NCBI RefSeq assembly: GCF_030813355.1
Contig: NZ_JAUSUD010000027.1
Location: 1 to 57,343 of the forward strand
DNA from: Metabacillus malikii
Lineage (GTDB): Bacteria > Bacillota > Bacilli > Bacillales > Bacillaceae
Direction: 5' to 3'
DNA: 57,343 bases
Each line of letters opens with the position of its first letter. Within the stretch, counting starts at the first letter, position 1. The position numbers and the translations under genes are program-made. Shown one piece after another: positions 48,574 to 57,343 of this stretch. The notes below the pieces were generated by a model. The model did no database searches, was not told where the DNA came from, and saw only the letters and a list, made by a program, of their open reading frames with translations.

Positions 48574-48611
48574 CTGAAGTAAAGTTCGTCCCCTCTTTAC
48601 TTCAGTTTTTT
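48574..48611 (+). terminator. Strong terminator 290 bases after gpsA
   Basis: CTGAAGTAAAG pairs perfectly with CTTTACTTCAG, followed by T6. Confidence 0.9.
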
Positions 48612-48888
48612 ACTGTATGTGTAATTTATAGATTCAACATGAGGATGTATAGTATATTATAATCAACGATAATATAGTCCTAGTCCTACGGTTAATTTAC
48701 ATGAAAAGTTAATTTGTATAAACATAAAATAACTAATGTTTGTATAACTCATAGTGTTGCTTTATTTTTTGTTTTTATTTTTTGTTTATTTTTTTGGGAA
48801 AAACATAGGACAAGCTTTAATGTATTTCGGTACGCTTAAATGAAATGGTAAGTTATACATAAAATATATAAAGTTAGGAGGACAAGAA

Positions 48889-49092
48889 TTGAATATCGCA
48901 CTTATGAAAATGTGGATATCATTTGCATCCATGGGTTTTATGTTTATCTCAATATTATTAATCTATTTAAGTAGATTTAAATTAAAAAAAGGAATTTTAA
49001 GAGTCATTGTGACGATATTTGCTTATCTATTTATGATTCTAGCAGGTCTGATAATTCTTTTCGTTGTATTTAGTGGCCCTGTATCTGAATAA
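48889..49092 (+). CDS. yphE: DUF2768 membrane protein (YphE)
   Basis: A 67-residue protein with two membrane helices (about 6-28 and 38-62) separated by a short basic turn (RFKLKKG). It matches the small DUF2768 protein YphE in this place in B. subtilis; function unknown. AGGAGGACA precedes the TTG start. The 270 bases before it hold only T-rich repeats. yphF follows after 24 bases. Confidence 0.82.
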   Translation: MNIALMKMWISFASMGFMFISILLIYLSRFKLKKGILRVIVTIFAYLFMILAGLIILFVVFSGPVSE

Positions 49093-49116
49093 TATGGAAA
49101 AGGAAGTTGCTTGCCA

Positions 49117-49836
49117 ATGAAATGTTTGAAAATAGTATCCTTATTATTAACCTTTGCTTTATTAACAGGATGTCTTTATCCAGAAGAGAAACTTCAGAAA
49201 AACTCAGTACCTTACGATGATCAAATAAGTGCTGTTCAAACAACTGTGAAACAATACCAAGAGGATACAGGTGGTCTGTTACCTATAAAAACAAGAGATA
49301 TGACAACACCCATTTATCAAAAGTATCCGATTGATTTTAGTAAATTAACACCTAAATATATGGCCGAACCACCAGGAACAGCTTATGAAAGCGGAGGGAT
49401 ATATCAATACACTTTAGTCGATGTGGAAGAGAATCCTACTGTAAAACTAATTGATTTAAGGATATCAGAAGCTATTCATGAGTTAAAAGTTAGGTTGAAT
49501 GTATATCGTCAATCAAATGGATACCCTCCGTTTAAGGATATCGTTGCCGATGGCATATTCACTTTAGATTATGAAAAATTAGGATATGATGAGCCGCTAA
49601 TGGTTCAAAGTCCGTTTTCTGGTGAGTATCTGCCATTTGTTATCGATAACCAAGCTGAAGTTTTCGTGGATTATCGAATAGACTTAAGTAAAACTCTAGA
49701 AAATAATGAACATCGTTATACATTTGGAGACGATATCCGAGATATTTTACTTGAGGATAGTCATTTTGTACCTGTATATTCTATGCCATATACAATTGAT
49801 GAAAAAGGAGAACCGATTTTTCTTTTGAATAAATAA
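49117..49836 (+). CDS. yphF: Lipoprotein YphF
   Basis: A 239-residue predicted lipoprotein. The signal peptide ends with the lipobox LLTGC near residue 19, so it should be lipid-anchored outside the membrane. The rest is a soluble domain without recognised catalytic motifs. Position upstream of spoIVA matches yphF of B. subtilis. The ATG at 49117 fits AAAGGAAG; a TTG at 49111 is in frame six bases before. Function unknown; expression with yphE is likely. Confidence 0.85.
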   Translation: MKCLKIVSLLLTFALLTGCLYPEEKLQKNSVPYDDQISAVQTTVKQYQEDTGGLLPIKTRDMTTPIYQKYPIDFSKLTPKYMAEPPGTAYESGGIYQYTLVDVEENPTVKLIDLRISEAIHELKVRLNVYRQSNGYPPFKDIVADGIFTLDYEKLGYDEPLMVQSPFSGEYLPFVIDNQAEVFVDYRIDLSKTLENNEHRYTFGDDIRDILLEDSHFVPVYSMPYTIDEKGEPIFLLNK

Positions 49837-49864
49837 TCATAAAAAAAATAATAAAATTGTCATG

Positions 49865-49909
49865 AACCCTTCTTTAGAGAATAAACTTTAAAAGAAGGGT
49901 TTTCTTTTT
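49865..49909 (+). terminator. Terminator of yphE-yphF
   Basis: AACCCTTCTTT pairs perfectly with AAAGAAGGGTT, followed by TTCTTTTT. Confidence 0.92.
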
Positions 49910-49973
49910 CGCTTTTAAGTAGTACACCAATTAAATAAATTAGCGATAATGGAAAAAAGTTTGCTAGCTAAGT

Positions 49974-50003
49974 CATAAACAAATAGGACAACGTCATACA
50001 TAT
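49974..50003 (+). promoter_or_regulatory. Candidate sigma-E promoter of spoIVA
   Basis: CATAAAC (49974-49980), 14 bases and CATACATAT (49995-50003) resemble the sigma-E pattern. spoIVA is sigma-E dependent in B. subtilis. It lies about 60 bases before the gene. Confidence 0.5.
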
Positions 50004-50065
50004 ATAGTGTCCTATAAGATGACGGATAAGATTTATCCCAAATTGTAAAATCGGGAGGGGATCAC

Positions 50066-51544
50066 TTGGAAAAAGTAGATATTTTCAAGGATATCGCTGA
50101 ACGAACTGGTGGCGATATATATTTAGGAGTAGTTGGTGCAGTTAGAACAGGTAAATCTACTTTTATTAAGAAGTTTATGGAGTTAGTTGTTTTACCTAAT
50201 ATTGAAAATGAATCAGATAAAGCTAGAGCTCAAGATGAATTACCACAAAGTGCAGCTGGTAAAACAATTATGACGACTGAGCCTAAATTTGTCCCGAATC
50301 AAGCAGTTTCCATTCACGTGGATGAGGGACTTGATGTCAATATTAGATTAGTAGATTGTGTAGGTTATACTGTTCCAGGTGCAAAAGGTTATGAGGATGA
50401 AAATGGTCCTCGCATGATTAACACTCCTTGGTATGAAGAGCCAATACCATTTCATGAAGCAGCTGAAATTGGAACGCGTAAAGTTATTCAGGAACATTCA
50501 ACAATTGGTTGTGTCATTACGACAGATGGTTCGATTGGAGATATTCCTAGACAAGATTATTTAGAGGCAGAAGCAAGAGTTATTGAAGAATTAAAAGAAG
50601 TAGGTAAACCGTTTATTATGATTATTAATACGGTTCGTCCGCATCACCCTGAGACAGAAGCCCTTCGACAATCATTAAATGAGCAATATGATATTCCTGT
50701 ACTTGCAATGAGTGTTGAAAGTATGCGGGAATCAGATGTGCTAAATGTATTAAGAGAATCTTTATACGAATTCCCTGTTTTAGAAGTAAATGTTAACCTG
50801 CCAAGCTGGGTAATGGTATTAAGAGATGACCATTGGTTAAGAGAAAGTTATCAAGAAGCTGTGAAAGATACTGTAAAGGATATAAAAAGATTAAGAGATG
50901 TTGACCGGGTAGTTGGTCAGTTTAGCGAATATGATTTTATCAACCGGGCAAGTTTAGCGGGAATTGAAATGGGTCAAGGGATCGCGGAAATTGATTTATA
51001 TGCACCTGATGATTTATATGATCAAATCTTGAAAGAGGTTGTAGGTGTAGAAATCCGTGGCAAAGATCATTTACTCCAATTGATGCAAGATTTTGCCTAT
51101 GCGAAAGCTGAGTATGATCAAGTAGCAGATGCATTAAAAATGGTGAAACAAACTGGATATGGAATAGCTGCACCTGCTCTAACAGATATGAGTCTAGATG
51201 AACCAGAAATTATTCGCCAAGGCTCTAGGTTTGGTGTTAGATTAAAGGCTGTAGCACCTTCTATCCATATGATAAAAGTTGATGTAGAATCTGAATTTGC
51301 TCCAATTATTGGTACAGAAAAACAATCTGAAGAGTTAGTGCGCTATTTAATGCAAGATTTTGAGGATAACCCGCTTTCAATTTGGAATTCTGATATCTTT
51401 GGTCGAAGCTTGAGTTCGATTGTTCGAGAAGGCATTCAAGCTAAACTTTCACTCATGCCTGAGAATGCACGATATAAACTTAAGGAAACACTGGAGAGAA
51501 TTATTAATGAAGGCTCTGGTGGTTTAATCGCAATTATTCTATAG
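50066..51544 (+). CDS. spoIVA: Spore coat assembly ATPase SpoIVA
   Basis: SpoIVA polymerises on the forespore surface using ATP and forms the base layer on which the coat is built; it is also needed for cortex formation. The 492-residue length equals that of B. subtilis. The TRAFAC-type P loop is GAVRTGKSTF (about 24-33), followed by VDCVGYTVPGAKGYEDENGP and the conserved C-terminus ending GSGGLIAIIL. GGGAGGGGAT precedes the TTG start. It is among the most diagnostic endospore genes in the window. Confidence 0.98.
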   Translation: MEKVDIFKDIAERTGGDIYLGVVGAVRTGKSTFIKKFMELVVLPNIENESDKARAQDELPQSAAGKTIMTTEPKFVPNQAVSIHVDEGLDVNIRLVDCVGYTVPGAKGYEDENGPRMINTPWYEEPIPFHEAAEIGTRKVIQEHSTIGCVITTDGSIGDIPRQDYLEAEARVIEELKEVGKPFIMIINTVRPHHPETEALRQSLNEQYDIPVLAMSVESMRESDVLNVLRESLYEFPVLEVNVNLPSWVMVLRDDHWLRESYQEAVKDTVKDIKRLRDVDRVVGQFSEYDFINRASLAGIEMGQGIAEIDLYAPDDLYDQILKEVVGVEIRGKDHLLQLMQDFAYAKAEYDQVADALKMVKQTGYGIAAPALTDMSLDEPEIIRQGSRFGVRLKAVAPSIHMIKVDVESEFAPIIGTEKQSEELVRYLMQDFEDNPLSIWNSDIFGRSLSSIVREGIQAKLSLMPENARYKLKETLERIINEGSGGLIAIIL

Positions 51545-51547
51545 TGT

Positions 51548-51578
51548 AAAGGCCTCCTCAAAAGGGGTCTTTTTTTTA
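51548..51578 (+). terminator. Terminator of spoIVA
   Basis: AAAGGCCTC pairs with GGGGTCTTT (two G-U pairs), followed by T8. Confidence 0.85.
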
Positions 51579-51993
51579 TTTAAACATTAGCATTTTAACT
51601 TATAAGGTGTGGAGACAGCTTCCATTGCATAACCCATAATCCCACGATTATCTACTTTAAACCGTAGTTAACTATATAGCAGTGTGAAAAATAACATTCA
51701 ATTTTAAAGGATATATTAATATAGTTTTAATTAATTTTGAAAAGAATGTTTGAATCTCAAATAAGTATTAAATTTTAAGACAACATGTAGGATTAATGCA
51801 GATGATACCACTTAATAAAATTCATAATAGGTTTAGTAATGCTGTAGTTTATAAAAAAAATATTAATATTTTGCACAAATCAATATTTTCAAAAAACATT
51901 CAAAAAACAGGAAAGAAGTGTAAAAAAATCGAACCTTTGTTCTTATCTAAGGGGGAAAACGTTGATATTAATGGTTTTTTATTAGGAATAAAC
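51579..51993. other. Gene-free region upstream of hbs
   Basis: Strongly AT-rich. A 69-codon frame at 51796-52005 has no ribosome site and a composition (Lys, Asn, Ile) expected of AT-rich non-coding DNA. Confidence 0.45.
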
Positions 51994-52022
51994 TTGATTC
52001 AATAGATTTAATATGATAATCT
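51994..52022 (+). promoter_or_regulatory. Candidate sigma-A promoter of hbs, distal
   Basis: TTGATT (51994-51999), 17 bases and TAATCT (52017-52022). Multiple promoters are known for hbs in B. subtilis. Confidence 0.5.
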
Positions 52023-52088
52023 ACTTAAGAAATAAATTTCTCTGTTGGTCAATTCTTCCTTACACATCAAGATTCGTGATGAAAATCA

Positions 52089-52117
52089 TTGAATTATGTA
52101 AAAAAATCATATAAGAT
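52089..52117 (+). promoter_or_regulatory. Candidate sigma-A promoter of hbs, proximal
   Basis: TTGAAT (52089-52094), 17 bases and TAAGAT (52112-52117). This would give a leader of about 100 bases. Confidence 0.65.
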
Positions 52118-52223
52118 AAGCGTGTTGTGATATTTTTTAATTTCTATCATGTATAGAATTGAATCAAACTGTGAAGAAATGAGACTAATAAGAGTCCATC
52201 CCTTTTGGGAGGAGGTGAAAGGC

Positions 52224-52502
52224 ATGAATAAAACAGAACTAATCAACGCAGTAGCTGAAGCTAGTGAATTATCTAAAAAAGATGCAACAAAAGCAGTTGA
52301 TGCTGTTTTCGATACAATTTTAGATGCACTAAAAGATGGTGACAAAGTACAACTTATCGGTTTTGGTAACTTTGAAGTTCGTGAGCGTGCAGCTCGTAAA
52401 GGACGTAACCCACAAACAGGTGAAGAAATCGAAATCGCTGCAAGTAAGGTGCCTGCATTCAAACCAGGTAAAGCGCTTAAAGACGCAGTTGCAGGAAAAT
52501 AA
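52224..52502 (+). CDS. hbs: DNA-binding protein HU (HBsu)
   Basis: The major nucleoid protein, a dimer that bends DNA without strict sequence preference. The 92 residues are almost those of B. subtilis HBsu: [39 protein letters not shown], and [15 protein letters not shown] very strong ribosome site, GGGAGGAGGTG, precedes the ATG at 52224. Codon choice is richer in preferred codons (CGT, AAC, TTC, GTA) than in neighbours, as expected for a highly expressed gene. It has its own promoters and terminator. Confidence 0.98.
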   Translation: MNKTELINAVAEASELSKKDATKAVDAVFDTILDALKDGDKVQLIGFGNFEVRERAARKGRNPQTGEEIEIAASKVPAFKPGKALKDAVAGK

Positions 52503-52533
52503 GTTTGTCGTGTAATACTTATTACATACAACC

Positions 52534-52560
52534 AAAAGCCCCTTCATTAGGGGCTTTTTG
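52534..52560 (+). terminator. Terminator of hbs
   Basis: AAAAGCCCC pairs with GGGGCTTTT around TTCATTA, followed by T. Confidence 0.92.
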
Positions 52561-52629
52561 ATTGTTCATAATGTTTTTTATATTTAAAGGATATTAAAAA
52601 AAGAAAATGGCCTTTGTACTTACTTAATC

Positions 52630-52890
52630 TTATAAACGGTTAGTTGAAGTGTAAATGCATCTAACCCGCGGAGAGCAAGTTAATAGGCAACCGATAACGA
52701 GAATACATAAGTAATAAACGTCATTATTTAAAAAATTGCCTTTAAATAAACTGTTGCTTTTACACAAACATATGTAAGTTGGACTAACTGATTGCGAGAA
52801 TACTACTACGATACATGATAAAGGTGGACTCATATACAATCGTATTAAGACCAGCTAGTAAAGACAACTTTGGAAAAGCAACTATGTATA
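52630..52890 (-). repeat. Dispersed intergenic element, decayed copy 8
   Basis: ACCCGCGGAGAGCAAGTTAA aligns with the copy-1 core ACCCCGCGGAAAGCGAGCAC, and AAAAGCAACTATGTATAC at 52874-52891 matches its end AAAAGCAACAATGTTTAC. An inner ACTGTTGCTTTT at 52749 suggests two nested or adjacent copies. No gene lies between hbs and folE. Confidence 0.55.
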
Positions 52891-52955
52891 CATAAATAGC
52901 GAAGGAATACGTAAAAATAGACTATTGCATAATATAATTCATTATTATGTATATT

Positions 52956-52985
52956 TTGCTATTTCACCTTTCTTTATGCTAGAAT
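52956..52985 (+). promoter_or_regulatory. Candidate sigma-A promoter of folE-mtrB
   Basis: TTGCTA (52956-52961), 18 bases and TAGAAT (52980-52985) with an extended TGC before the -10. The leader would be about 25 bases. Confidence 0.6.
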
Positions 52986-53016
52986 CGGTATTAATTGTAC
53001 TTTCAGGAGGAAAGAA

Positions 53017-53583
53017 ATGGGACAGGTTGATATAAAAAAGATAGAGCAAGCTGTTGTACAAATTCTCGAGGCAATTGGTGAAGATCCATCTCGAGAAGGA
53101 TTACTAGATACACCTAAACGTGTTGCAAAGATGTATGAAGAAGTATTTAGCGGGTTAAATGAAGATCCGACAGAACACTTTAAAACTGTTTTTGGAGAAG
53201 ACCATGAAGAATTAGTGTTAGTAAAAGATATCCCTTTTTATTCTATGTGTGAACATCATTTAGTGCCTTTCTTTGGACAAGCCCATGTAGCATACATACC
53301 GAAGGGTGGCAAAGTAACTGGGTTAAGCAAATTGGCTCGTGCTGTAGAGGCTGTTGCTAAAAGACCTCAGTTGCAAGAAAGAATAACGTCAACGATTGCA
53401 GATAGTATTGTGTCATCATTAGATCCTCATGGAGTGATGGTTGTAGTTGAAGCTGAACATATGTGTATGACGATGAGGGGTGTCAAAAAACCAGGGGCTA
53501 AAACAATAACATCAGCTGTACGTGGGATTTTTCACAATGATGCAGCGGCAAGAGCTGAGGTTCTTTCGTTTATTAAAGGTTGA
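53017..53583 (+). CDS. folE: GTP cyclohydrolase I
   Basis: Converts GTP to 7,8-dihydroneopterin triphosphate, the first step of folate synthesis. The 188-residue protein has the zinc-binding [18 protein letters not shown] and [13 protein letters not shown], and [20 protein letters not shown] precedes the ATG. It forms the mtrA-mtrB pair with the TRAP gene, as in B. subtilis. Confidence 0.97.
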   Translation: MGQVDIKKIEQAVVQILEAIGEDPSREGLLDTPKRVAKMYEEVFSGLNEDPTEHFKTVFGEDHEELVLVKDIPFYSMCEHHLVPFFGQAHVAYIPKGGKVTGLSKLARAVEAVAKRPQLQERITSTIADSIVSSLDPHGVMVVVEAEHMCMTMRGVKKPGAKTITSAVRGIFHNDAAARAEVLSFIKG

Positions 53584-53671
53584 TTTTTTTACGATACATA
53601 GGACATACAAAATGATATGATAGAATCGAAACAAGATAATCAAATGAAAATTTATTAGGGTGGGTGCTAAC

Positions 53672-53899
53672 ATGTCAAATCCCAAAAATGATTATGTCGT
53701 CATAAAAGCTATTGAGGACGGAGTAAATGTAATAGGTCTGACAAGAGGTACGGATACAAGATTTCACCATTCAGAAAAATTAGATAAGGGTGAAGTCATG
53801 ATTGCTCAATTTACAGAGCATACATCTGCTATAAAAATTAGAGGTAAAGCTGTTATCCAATCCGCATACGGTGAAATGGAAAGTGATGCAAAAAAATGA
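53672..53899 (+). CDS. mtrB: Tryptophan RNA-binding attenuation protein (TRAP)
   Basis: TRAP forms an 11-subunit ring that, with tryptophan bound, binds GAG/UAG repeats in trp leader RNA and blocks expression. The 75-residue length equals B. subtilis MtrB, and [34 protein letters not shown] and [15 protein letters not shown] hold the tryptophan- and RNA-contacting residues. The ATG at 53672 follows AGGGTGGG; a longer frame from 53660 is less likely. Its trp targets lie outside the window. Confidence 0.96.
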   Translation: MSNPKNDYVVIKAIEDGVNVIGLTRGTDTRFHHSEKLDKGEVMIAQFTEHTSAIKIRGKAVIQSAYGEMESDAKK

Positions 53900-53918
53900 G
53901 CAGGGATTCCTGCTTTTA
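53899..53918 (+). terminator. Terminator of folE-mtrB
   Basis: AGCAGG pairs with CCTGCT around GATT, overlapping the mtrB stop; TTTATTT follows. Confidence 0.85.
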
Positions 53919-54060
53919 TTTACGTTAATACTATTATTATGTTGACCAAAAACGAGAATAAGCCAACCCAACGAGTACCAATATGTTATAATTAATATTA
54001 GAGTTATTTAATTGTTTTATAAGAGAGACCAGTGGGTATATACTTTTATTGACTAATTAG

Positions 54061-54074
54061 TTGTTAGCTAACAA
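54061..54074. promoter_or_regulatory. Palindrome upstream of hepS, possible operator
   Basis: TTGTTAGCTAACAA is a perfect 14-base palindrome. TTGACT at 54049-54054 just before it could be a -35, which would put the palindrome in the promoter spacer. No factor is known to me for this site. Confidence 0.35.
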
Positions 54075-54149
54075 AGTAATAACATTTGTGTTTTGTGTAT
54101 TCACGAATCATAGAGAGAGAATGTTAAATTGGGGACAAGGGTGATATAT

Positions 54150-54941
54150 TTGCAGGACATCTATGTAAAATTAACAAAAATTAAATCGATGCTTCAAAAA
54201 AAGTTGAGTCATCCTTTTCTTGAGCAATATTTGTCCACTCCAGAAATAGATGATGATAAGCTATTACTTCTGTATGCAATTTTTGATGAGATAGAACTTC
54301 CTAGTCAATTAAAGGAACGTTATATCATGACAGCTATGCTTGTACAAATCGCACTTGATACTCATGACAAAGTGACAGTAGATAAGAATATAAACCATGA
54401 TGCTTTTGTTGAACGGCAATTGACTGCTTTAGCAGGGGATTACTATAGTGGTTTATATTATGGCATGCTCTCTGAATTGAAGGACATCCAAATGATACGC
54501 GTATTAGCTGAAGCGATAAAAGAGATAAATGAAAATAAAATTAAACTCTATCATGATAAGGAACTAAGTGTACAAACAACTATGGAAAGTGTGTTAATTG
54601 TTGAAACCGCCCTTTTTCAAAAGATAACACAACATTATAAGTTAGACTTCTGGAACCTATTTTCAACAAAATTTTTGACATATAAAAAGCTATCTCATGA
54701 AAAATTCCATAATGAAGAGAAAATAGCTACACTTGAATTATCAAAAATGAAGCAAGAACGCTACCCAATCAATTCGTTGAAAAGGATATGTGAATTATTT
54801 TATGATGATACAGTATCCCTTTTAGACGCTTGTTTAATAAAGACACCTTCTATTAAAGAGTTATTATTTAAACGAGTGCAAAATATTCGTTTACATGAGA
54901 AATTAGATTACAAAAAGACTGTGGAAGAAGGTTTGTCATAA
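54150..54941 (+). CDS. hepS: Heptaprenyl diphosphate synthase component I
   Basis: The non-catalytic partner of HepT in making the C35 side chain of menaquinone-7. The 263-residue protein has the family block [20 protein letters not shown] and [16 protein letters not shown]. The TTG at 54150, giving [10 protein letters not shown] as in B. subtilis, follows AAGGGTGA; the TTG at 54129 would add seven residues. Its stop overlaps the menG start by one base (TAATG). Confidence 0.9.
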   Translation: MQDIYVKLTKIKSMLQKKLSHPFLEQYLSTPEIDDDKLLLLYAIFDEIELPSQLKERYIMTAMLVQIALDTHDKVTVDKNINHDAFVERQLTALAGDYYSGLYYGMLSELKDIQMIRVLAEAIKEINENKIKLYHDKELSVQTTMESVLIVETALFQKITQHYKLDFWNLFSTKFLTYKKLSHEKFHNEEKIATLELSKMKQERYPINSLKRICELFYDDTVSLLDACLIKTPSIKELLFKRVQNIRLHEKLDYKKTVEEGLS

Positions 54942-55648
54942 TGCAACACTCGAAAGAAGAAAGAGTACACGGAGTATTTGAAAAAATCTATAAAAATTAT
55001 GACCAAATGAACTCGGTTATAAGCTTTCAGCGTCACAAAGCTTGGAGAAAAGAAACAATGCGAATCATGCAGGTACAACCAGGTCAAAAAGCATTAGACG
55101 TATGTTGTGGAACAGCTGACTGGTCAATTGCATTAGCTGATAAGGTTGGAGAAACTGGACAAGTTACAGGACTAGATTTTAGTAAAAATATGCTGAAAAT
55201 AGGTCAAGAGAAAGTTGAACAGCTTGGATTAAAAAATGTTACATTACTGCATGGAAATGCAATGGAACTACCTTTCGACGATAATACATTTGATGTTGTT
55301 ACAATTGGCTTTGGCCTAAGAAATGTTCCGGATTATATGCAAGTACTAAAAGAAATGAATCGTGTCCTTAAACCAGGTGGAAAGGCAGTTTGTCTTGAAA
55401 CCTCACAACCTACAGCGCCGATTTTTAAACAATTCTTTGCTGTTTATTTCCGATATATTATGCCTTTGTTCGGTAAAATCTTTGCAAAAAGTTATAAAGA
55501 ATATTCATGGTTGCAAGAATCTGCACGAGATTTTCCTGGAATGCAGGAATTAGCTAACATGTTTCGTGATGCAGGCTTTATCGAAGTTCAAGTTAAACCA
55601 TTTACAGGTGGGGTTGCTGCAATGCACTTAGGAATTAAAGGTGAGTGA
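54941..55648 (+). CDS. menG: Demethylmenaquinone methyltransferase
   Basis: Methylates demethylmenaquinone with S-adenosylmethionine in the last step of menaquinone synthesis. The 235-residue protein has the UbiE/COQ5 motifs [32 protein letters not shown] (SAM binding), GFGLRNVPD and [17 protein letters not shown]. It sits between hepS and hepT, as in B. subtilis. No ubiquinone genes are seen, so menaquinone is the expected substrate. Confidence 0.96.
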   Translation: MQHSKEERVHGVFEKIYKNYDQMNSVISFQRHKAWRKETMRIMQVQPGQKALDVCCGTADWSIALADKVGETGQVTGLDFSKNMLKIGQEKVEQLGLKNVTLLHGNAMELPFDDNTFDVVTIGFGLRNVPDYMQVLKEMNRVLKPGGKAVCLETSQPTAPIFKQFFAVYFRYIMPLFGKIFAKSYKEYSWLQESARDFPGMQELANMFRDAGFIEVQVKPFTGGVAAMHLGIKGE

Positions 55649-55720
55649 ATAAACATCGCTATTTTTAATTAGAAATAACATATACCGTGTACGACAATAA
55701 GATGTATTAAGGTGAAAAGT

Positions 55721-56683
55721 ATGAAATTTAAAACATTGTATTCATTTTTGAATACAGATCTTAAAATCATAGAATTAGAGCTTGAAAAAACAGCAGTCTC
55801 ACAACATTCACTCATAAGAGAAGCTAACATGGAATTATTACAGGCAGGCGGTAAAAGGATTAGACCCGTCTTTGTTCTCTTATCATCGATGTTTGGTCAG
55901 TATGACATTAATGTTGTTAAACACGTCGCTGTATCGCTTGAGACGATTCATATGGCATCGTTAGTCCATGATGATGTAATTGATGATGCTGATATTAGGA
56001 GAGGAAAGCCTACGGTTAAATCGAAATGGGATAACCGGATTGCGATGTATACAGGAGATTTTTTACTTGCCCGTTCATTAGAGGTAATGACGAAAATAGA
56101 AAATCCACTTGCGCATCAAATACTTTCCAAAGCGATAGTTGAAGTATGTCTTGGTGAAATAGAGCAAATAAAAGATAAGTATAATTTTAACCAATCATTA
56201 CGAACATATTTAAAAAGAATAAAAAGAAAAACAGCTTTATTAATCGCAGTAAGCTGTCAATTAGGAGCAATATCTGCAGGTGCGAATGAAGAAATACATC
56301 GTAAACTATATTGGTTTGGTTATTTTGTTGGAATGTCTTTCCAAATTACCGATGATATCCTAGATTTTACAGCAACTGAAAAAGAATTAGGAAAGCCAGT
56401 AGGAAGTGATCTTCTCCAAGGAAACATTACGCTTCCTGTTTTATTAGCTTTAAAAAATCCAACGATGCGAAATGACATCTTACAAATTAGTAACGAGACG
56501 ACACCGAAAGAAATTGAACCATTATTACATAAAATATTAGAGTCAGATGTCATTGCTCAATCAGAATCGATAAGTAACCGCTATCTGCAGAAAGCATTGG
56601 ATATTCTAGAAACACTACCTAGAAATCGAGCTAGAACAACTCTATTTAGTATTGCTAAATACATAGGGAAACGTAAATCATAA
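55721..56683 (+). CDS. hepT: Heptaprenyl diphosphate synthase component II
   Basis: The catalytic prenyltransferase that extends farnesyl diphosphate to C35. The 320-residue protein has the first Asp-rich motif in LVHDDVIDDADIRRGKPT, the second in FQITDDILDFTATEKELGKP, and GGKRIRPVF for diphosphate binding. The ATG at 55721 follows AAGGTGA; a GTG at 55712 lies in that site. It completes the hepS-menG-hepT operon. Confidence 0.95.
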   Translation: MKFKTLYSFLNTDLKIIELELEKTAVSQHSLIREANMELLQAGGKRIRPVFVLLSSMFGQYDINVVKHVAVSLETIHMASLVHDDVIDDADIRRGKPTVKSKWDNRIAMYTGDFLLARSLEVMTKIENPLAHQILSKAIVEVCLGEIEQIKDKYNFNQSLRTYLKRIKRKTALLIAVSCQLGAISAGANEEIHRKLYWFGYFVGMSFQITDDILDFTATEKELGKPVGSDLLQGNITLPVLLALKNPTMRNDILQISNETTPKEIEPLLHKILESDVIAQSESISNRYLQKALDILETLPRNRARTTLFSIAKYIGKRKS

Positions 56684-56700
56684 CTTGATATTGTATATTG

Positions 56701-56730
56701 AATAATACCATAATACATGGTATTATTCTT
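56701..56730 (+). terminator. Weak terminator after hepT
   Basis: AATAATACCA pairs perfectly with TGGTATTATT around TAATACA, then CTTGT. The stem is AT-rich, so read-through to ndk is possible. Confidence 0.55.
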
Positions 56731-56775
56731 GTGGAAAAATGTAAGCCTATACATAACTGATGGAGTGGAGTGTAC

Positions 56776-57231
56776 ATGGTAAGTAAAACTTTTTTAATGG
56801 TAAAGCCAGATGGTGTACAAAGGCAAATAATTGGGGATATTATTAGTCGTTTTGAAAGAAAGGGTTTACAACTAGTCGGTGCAAAATTGATGAGAGTTAC
56901 TACTGAATTAGCAGAAGAACACTATAAGGAACATAAAGGCAAACCTTTTTATGAAAATTTAATTCAATTTATTACTTCTGGGCCGGTATTCGCGATGGTT
57001 TGGCAAGGTGAAAATGTCGTAGATATCACGCGTAAACTAATCGGTAAAACAAATCCGAAAGATGCAGAACCTGGGACAATCCGTGGTGACTATTGTTTAT
57101 ATGTAAGCAAAAATATTATACATGGCTCAGATTCAGAAGAAAGTGCTGTTCGAGAAATTAGTTTGTTTTTTAATGAAGATGAAATACTTGAGTATAATAA
57201 GGATATTGACGTTTGGATTTATAAAAGCTAG
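56776..57231 (+). CDS. ndk: Nucleoside diphosphate kinase
   Basis: Transfers the gamma phosphate between nucleoside triphosphates and diphosphates through a phospho-His. The 151-residue protein has [12 protein letters not shown], the GTIRGDYC loop and the active-site His (near 116) in [21 protein letters not shown] precedes the ATG at 56776; a GTG at 56770 overlaps that site. The stop codon lies inside the terminator stem. It follows hepT as in B. subtilis. Confidence 0.97.
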   Translation: MVSKTFLMVKPDGVQRQIIGDIISRFERKGLQLVGAKLMRVTTELAEEHYKEHKGKPFYENLIQFITSGPVFAMVWQGENVVDITRKLIGKTNPKDAEPGTIRGDYCLYVSKNIIHGSDSEESAVREISLFFNEDEILEYNKDIDVWIYKS

Positions 57232-57248
57232 CATTGCTAGCTTTTTTA
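57223..57248 (+). terminator. Terminator of ndk
   Basis: AAAAGCTAGC pairs perfectly with GCTAGCTTTT around ATT, followed by TTT. The remaining bases to the window end hold nothing recognised. Confidence 0.92.
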
Positions 57249-57343
57249 TTGTTTAGCGTACAATGTCAAATACTTTTTTCAAGTTTTTGGGCAACTCAAA
57301 CACACTTACTGTAGTTTCCTAATTCTACCAGTAACAATTAACC

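Noticed and set aside
51796-52005. 69-codon frame upstream of hbs
   Set aside because: No good ribosome site, Lys/Asn/Ile-rich composition typical of AT-rich non-coding DNA, and it overlaps a likely hbs promoter.

Overview
The window is a chromosomal segment from a low-GC, endospore-forming member of the Bacillaceae. The evidence is gene content and order: it carries the Bacillus subtilis-type run ppiB, rib operon, ypuF, scpAB, dacB-spmAB, rluB, resABCDE, sigX-rsiX, ribU, fer, ypbB-recS-ypbDEFG, mecB, gudB, ypdA, ansA, prsW, sleB-ypeB, motI-ypfB, cmk-plsC-ypfD, fni, yphAB, der, gpsA, yphEF, spoIVA, hbs, folE-mtrB, hepS-menG-hepT, ndk. Species cannot be fixed from the sequence. No rRNA, tRNA, CRISPR array, intact insertion sequence or prophage gene was seen.

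Layout. 1-4.6 kb: ppiB, then a riboflavin operon (ribE-ribBA-ribH-ribT) with a sigma-A promoter, an FMN riboswitch and an attenuator; ribD is missing from its usual first place. 4.6-9.8 kb: ypuF and a 30-residue YjcZ-type protein on the minus strand, the condensin partners scpA-scpB, and the sporulation cluster dacB-spmA-spmB. 10.2-20.4 kb: rluB, the cytochrome c biogenesis and redox-sensing operon resABC-resDE, a PduO-type cobalamin adenosyltransferase, and the ECF sigma factor sigX with its anti-sigma gene. 20.8-35.6 kb: a LysM/M23 hydrolase, a second FMN riboswitch with ribU, ferredoxin, the ypbB-recS-ypbD-ypbE chain, ypbF, a phosphoesterase, mecB, gudB, ypdA, ansA and prsW. 35.8-45.5 kb: sleB-ypeB for spore germination, motI-ypfB, cmk-plsC-ypfD-fni, yphA, and the YIEGIA protein with its small capping partner. 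45.8-57.3 kb: der, gpsA, yphE-yphF, spoIVA, hbs, folE-mtrB, the menaquinone genes hepS-menG-hepT, and ndk.

Themes. Sporulation and germination (yjcZ, dacB, spmAB, sleB-ypeB, spoIVA, probably yphAB), redox and respiration (resABCDE, hepS-menG-hepT, fer, ypdA), and flavin supply (rib operon and ribU, both under FMN riboswitches) dominate. Several intergenic regions hold decayed copies of one dispersed element, about 100-250 bp, whose ends read TTCGTAAACATTGTTGCTTTT and its complement.

No wholly new multi-gene system was found. The observations most worth checking are a perfect dyad exactly between the -35 and -10 of the rib promoter, a perfect 17-bp terminator-like palindrome inside fni, a ten-T tract in the spacer of the apparent autoregulated sigX promoter, a three-tier 120-nt hairpin after ypeB, and ypbF coding sequence that runs upstream of any standard start codon.
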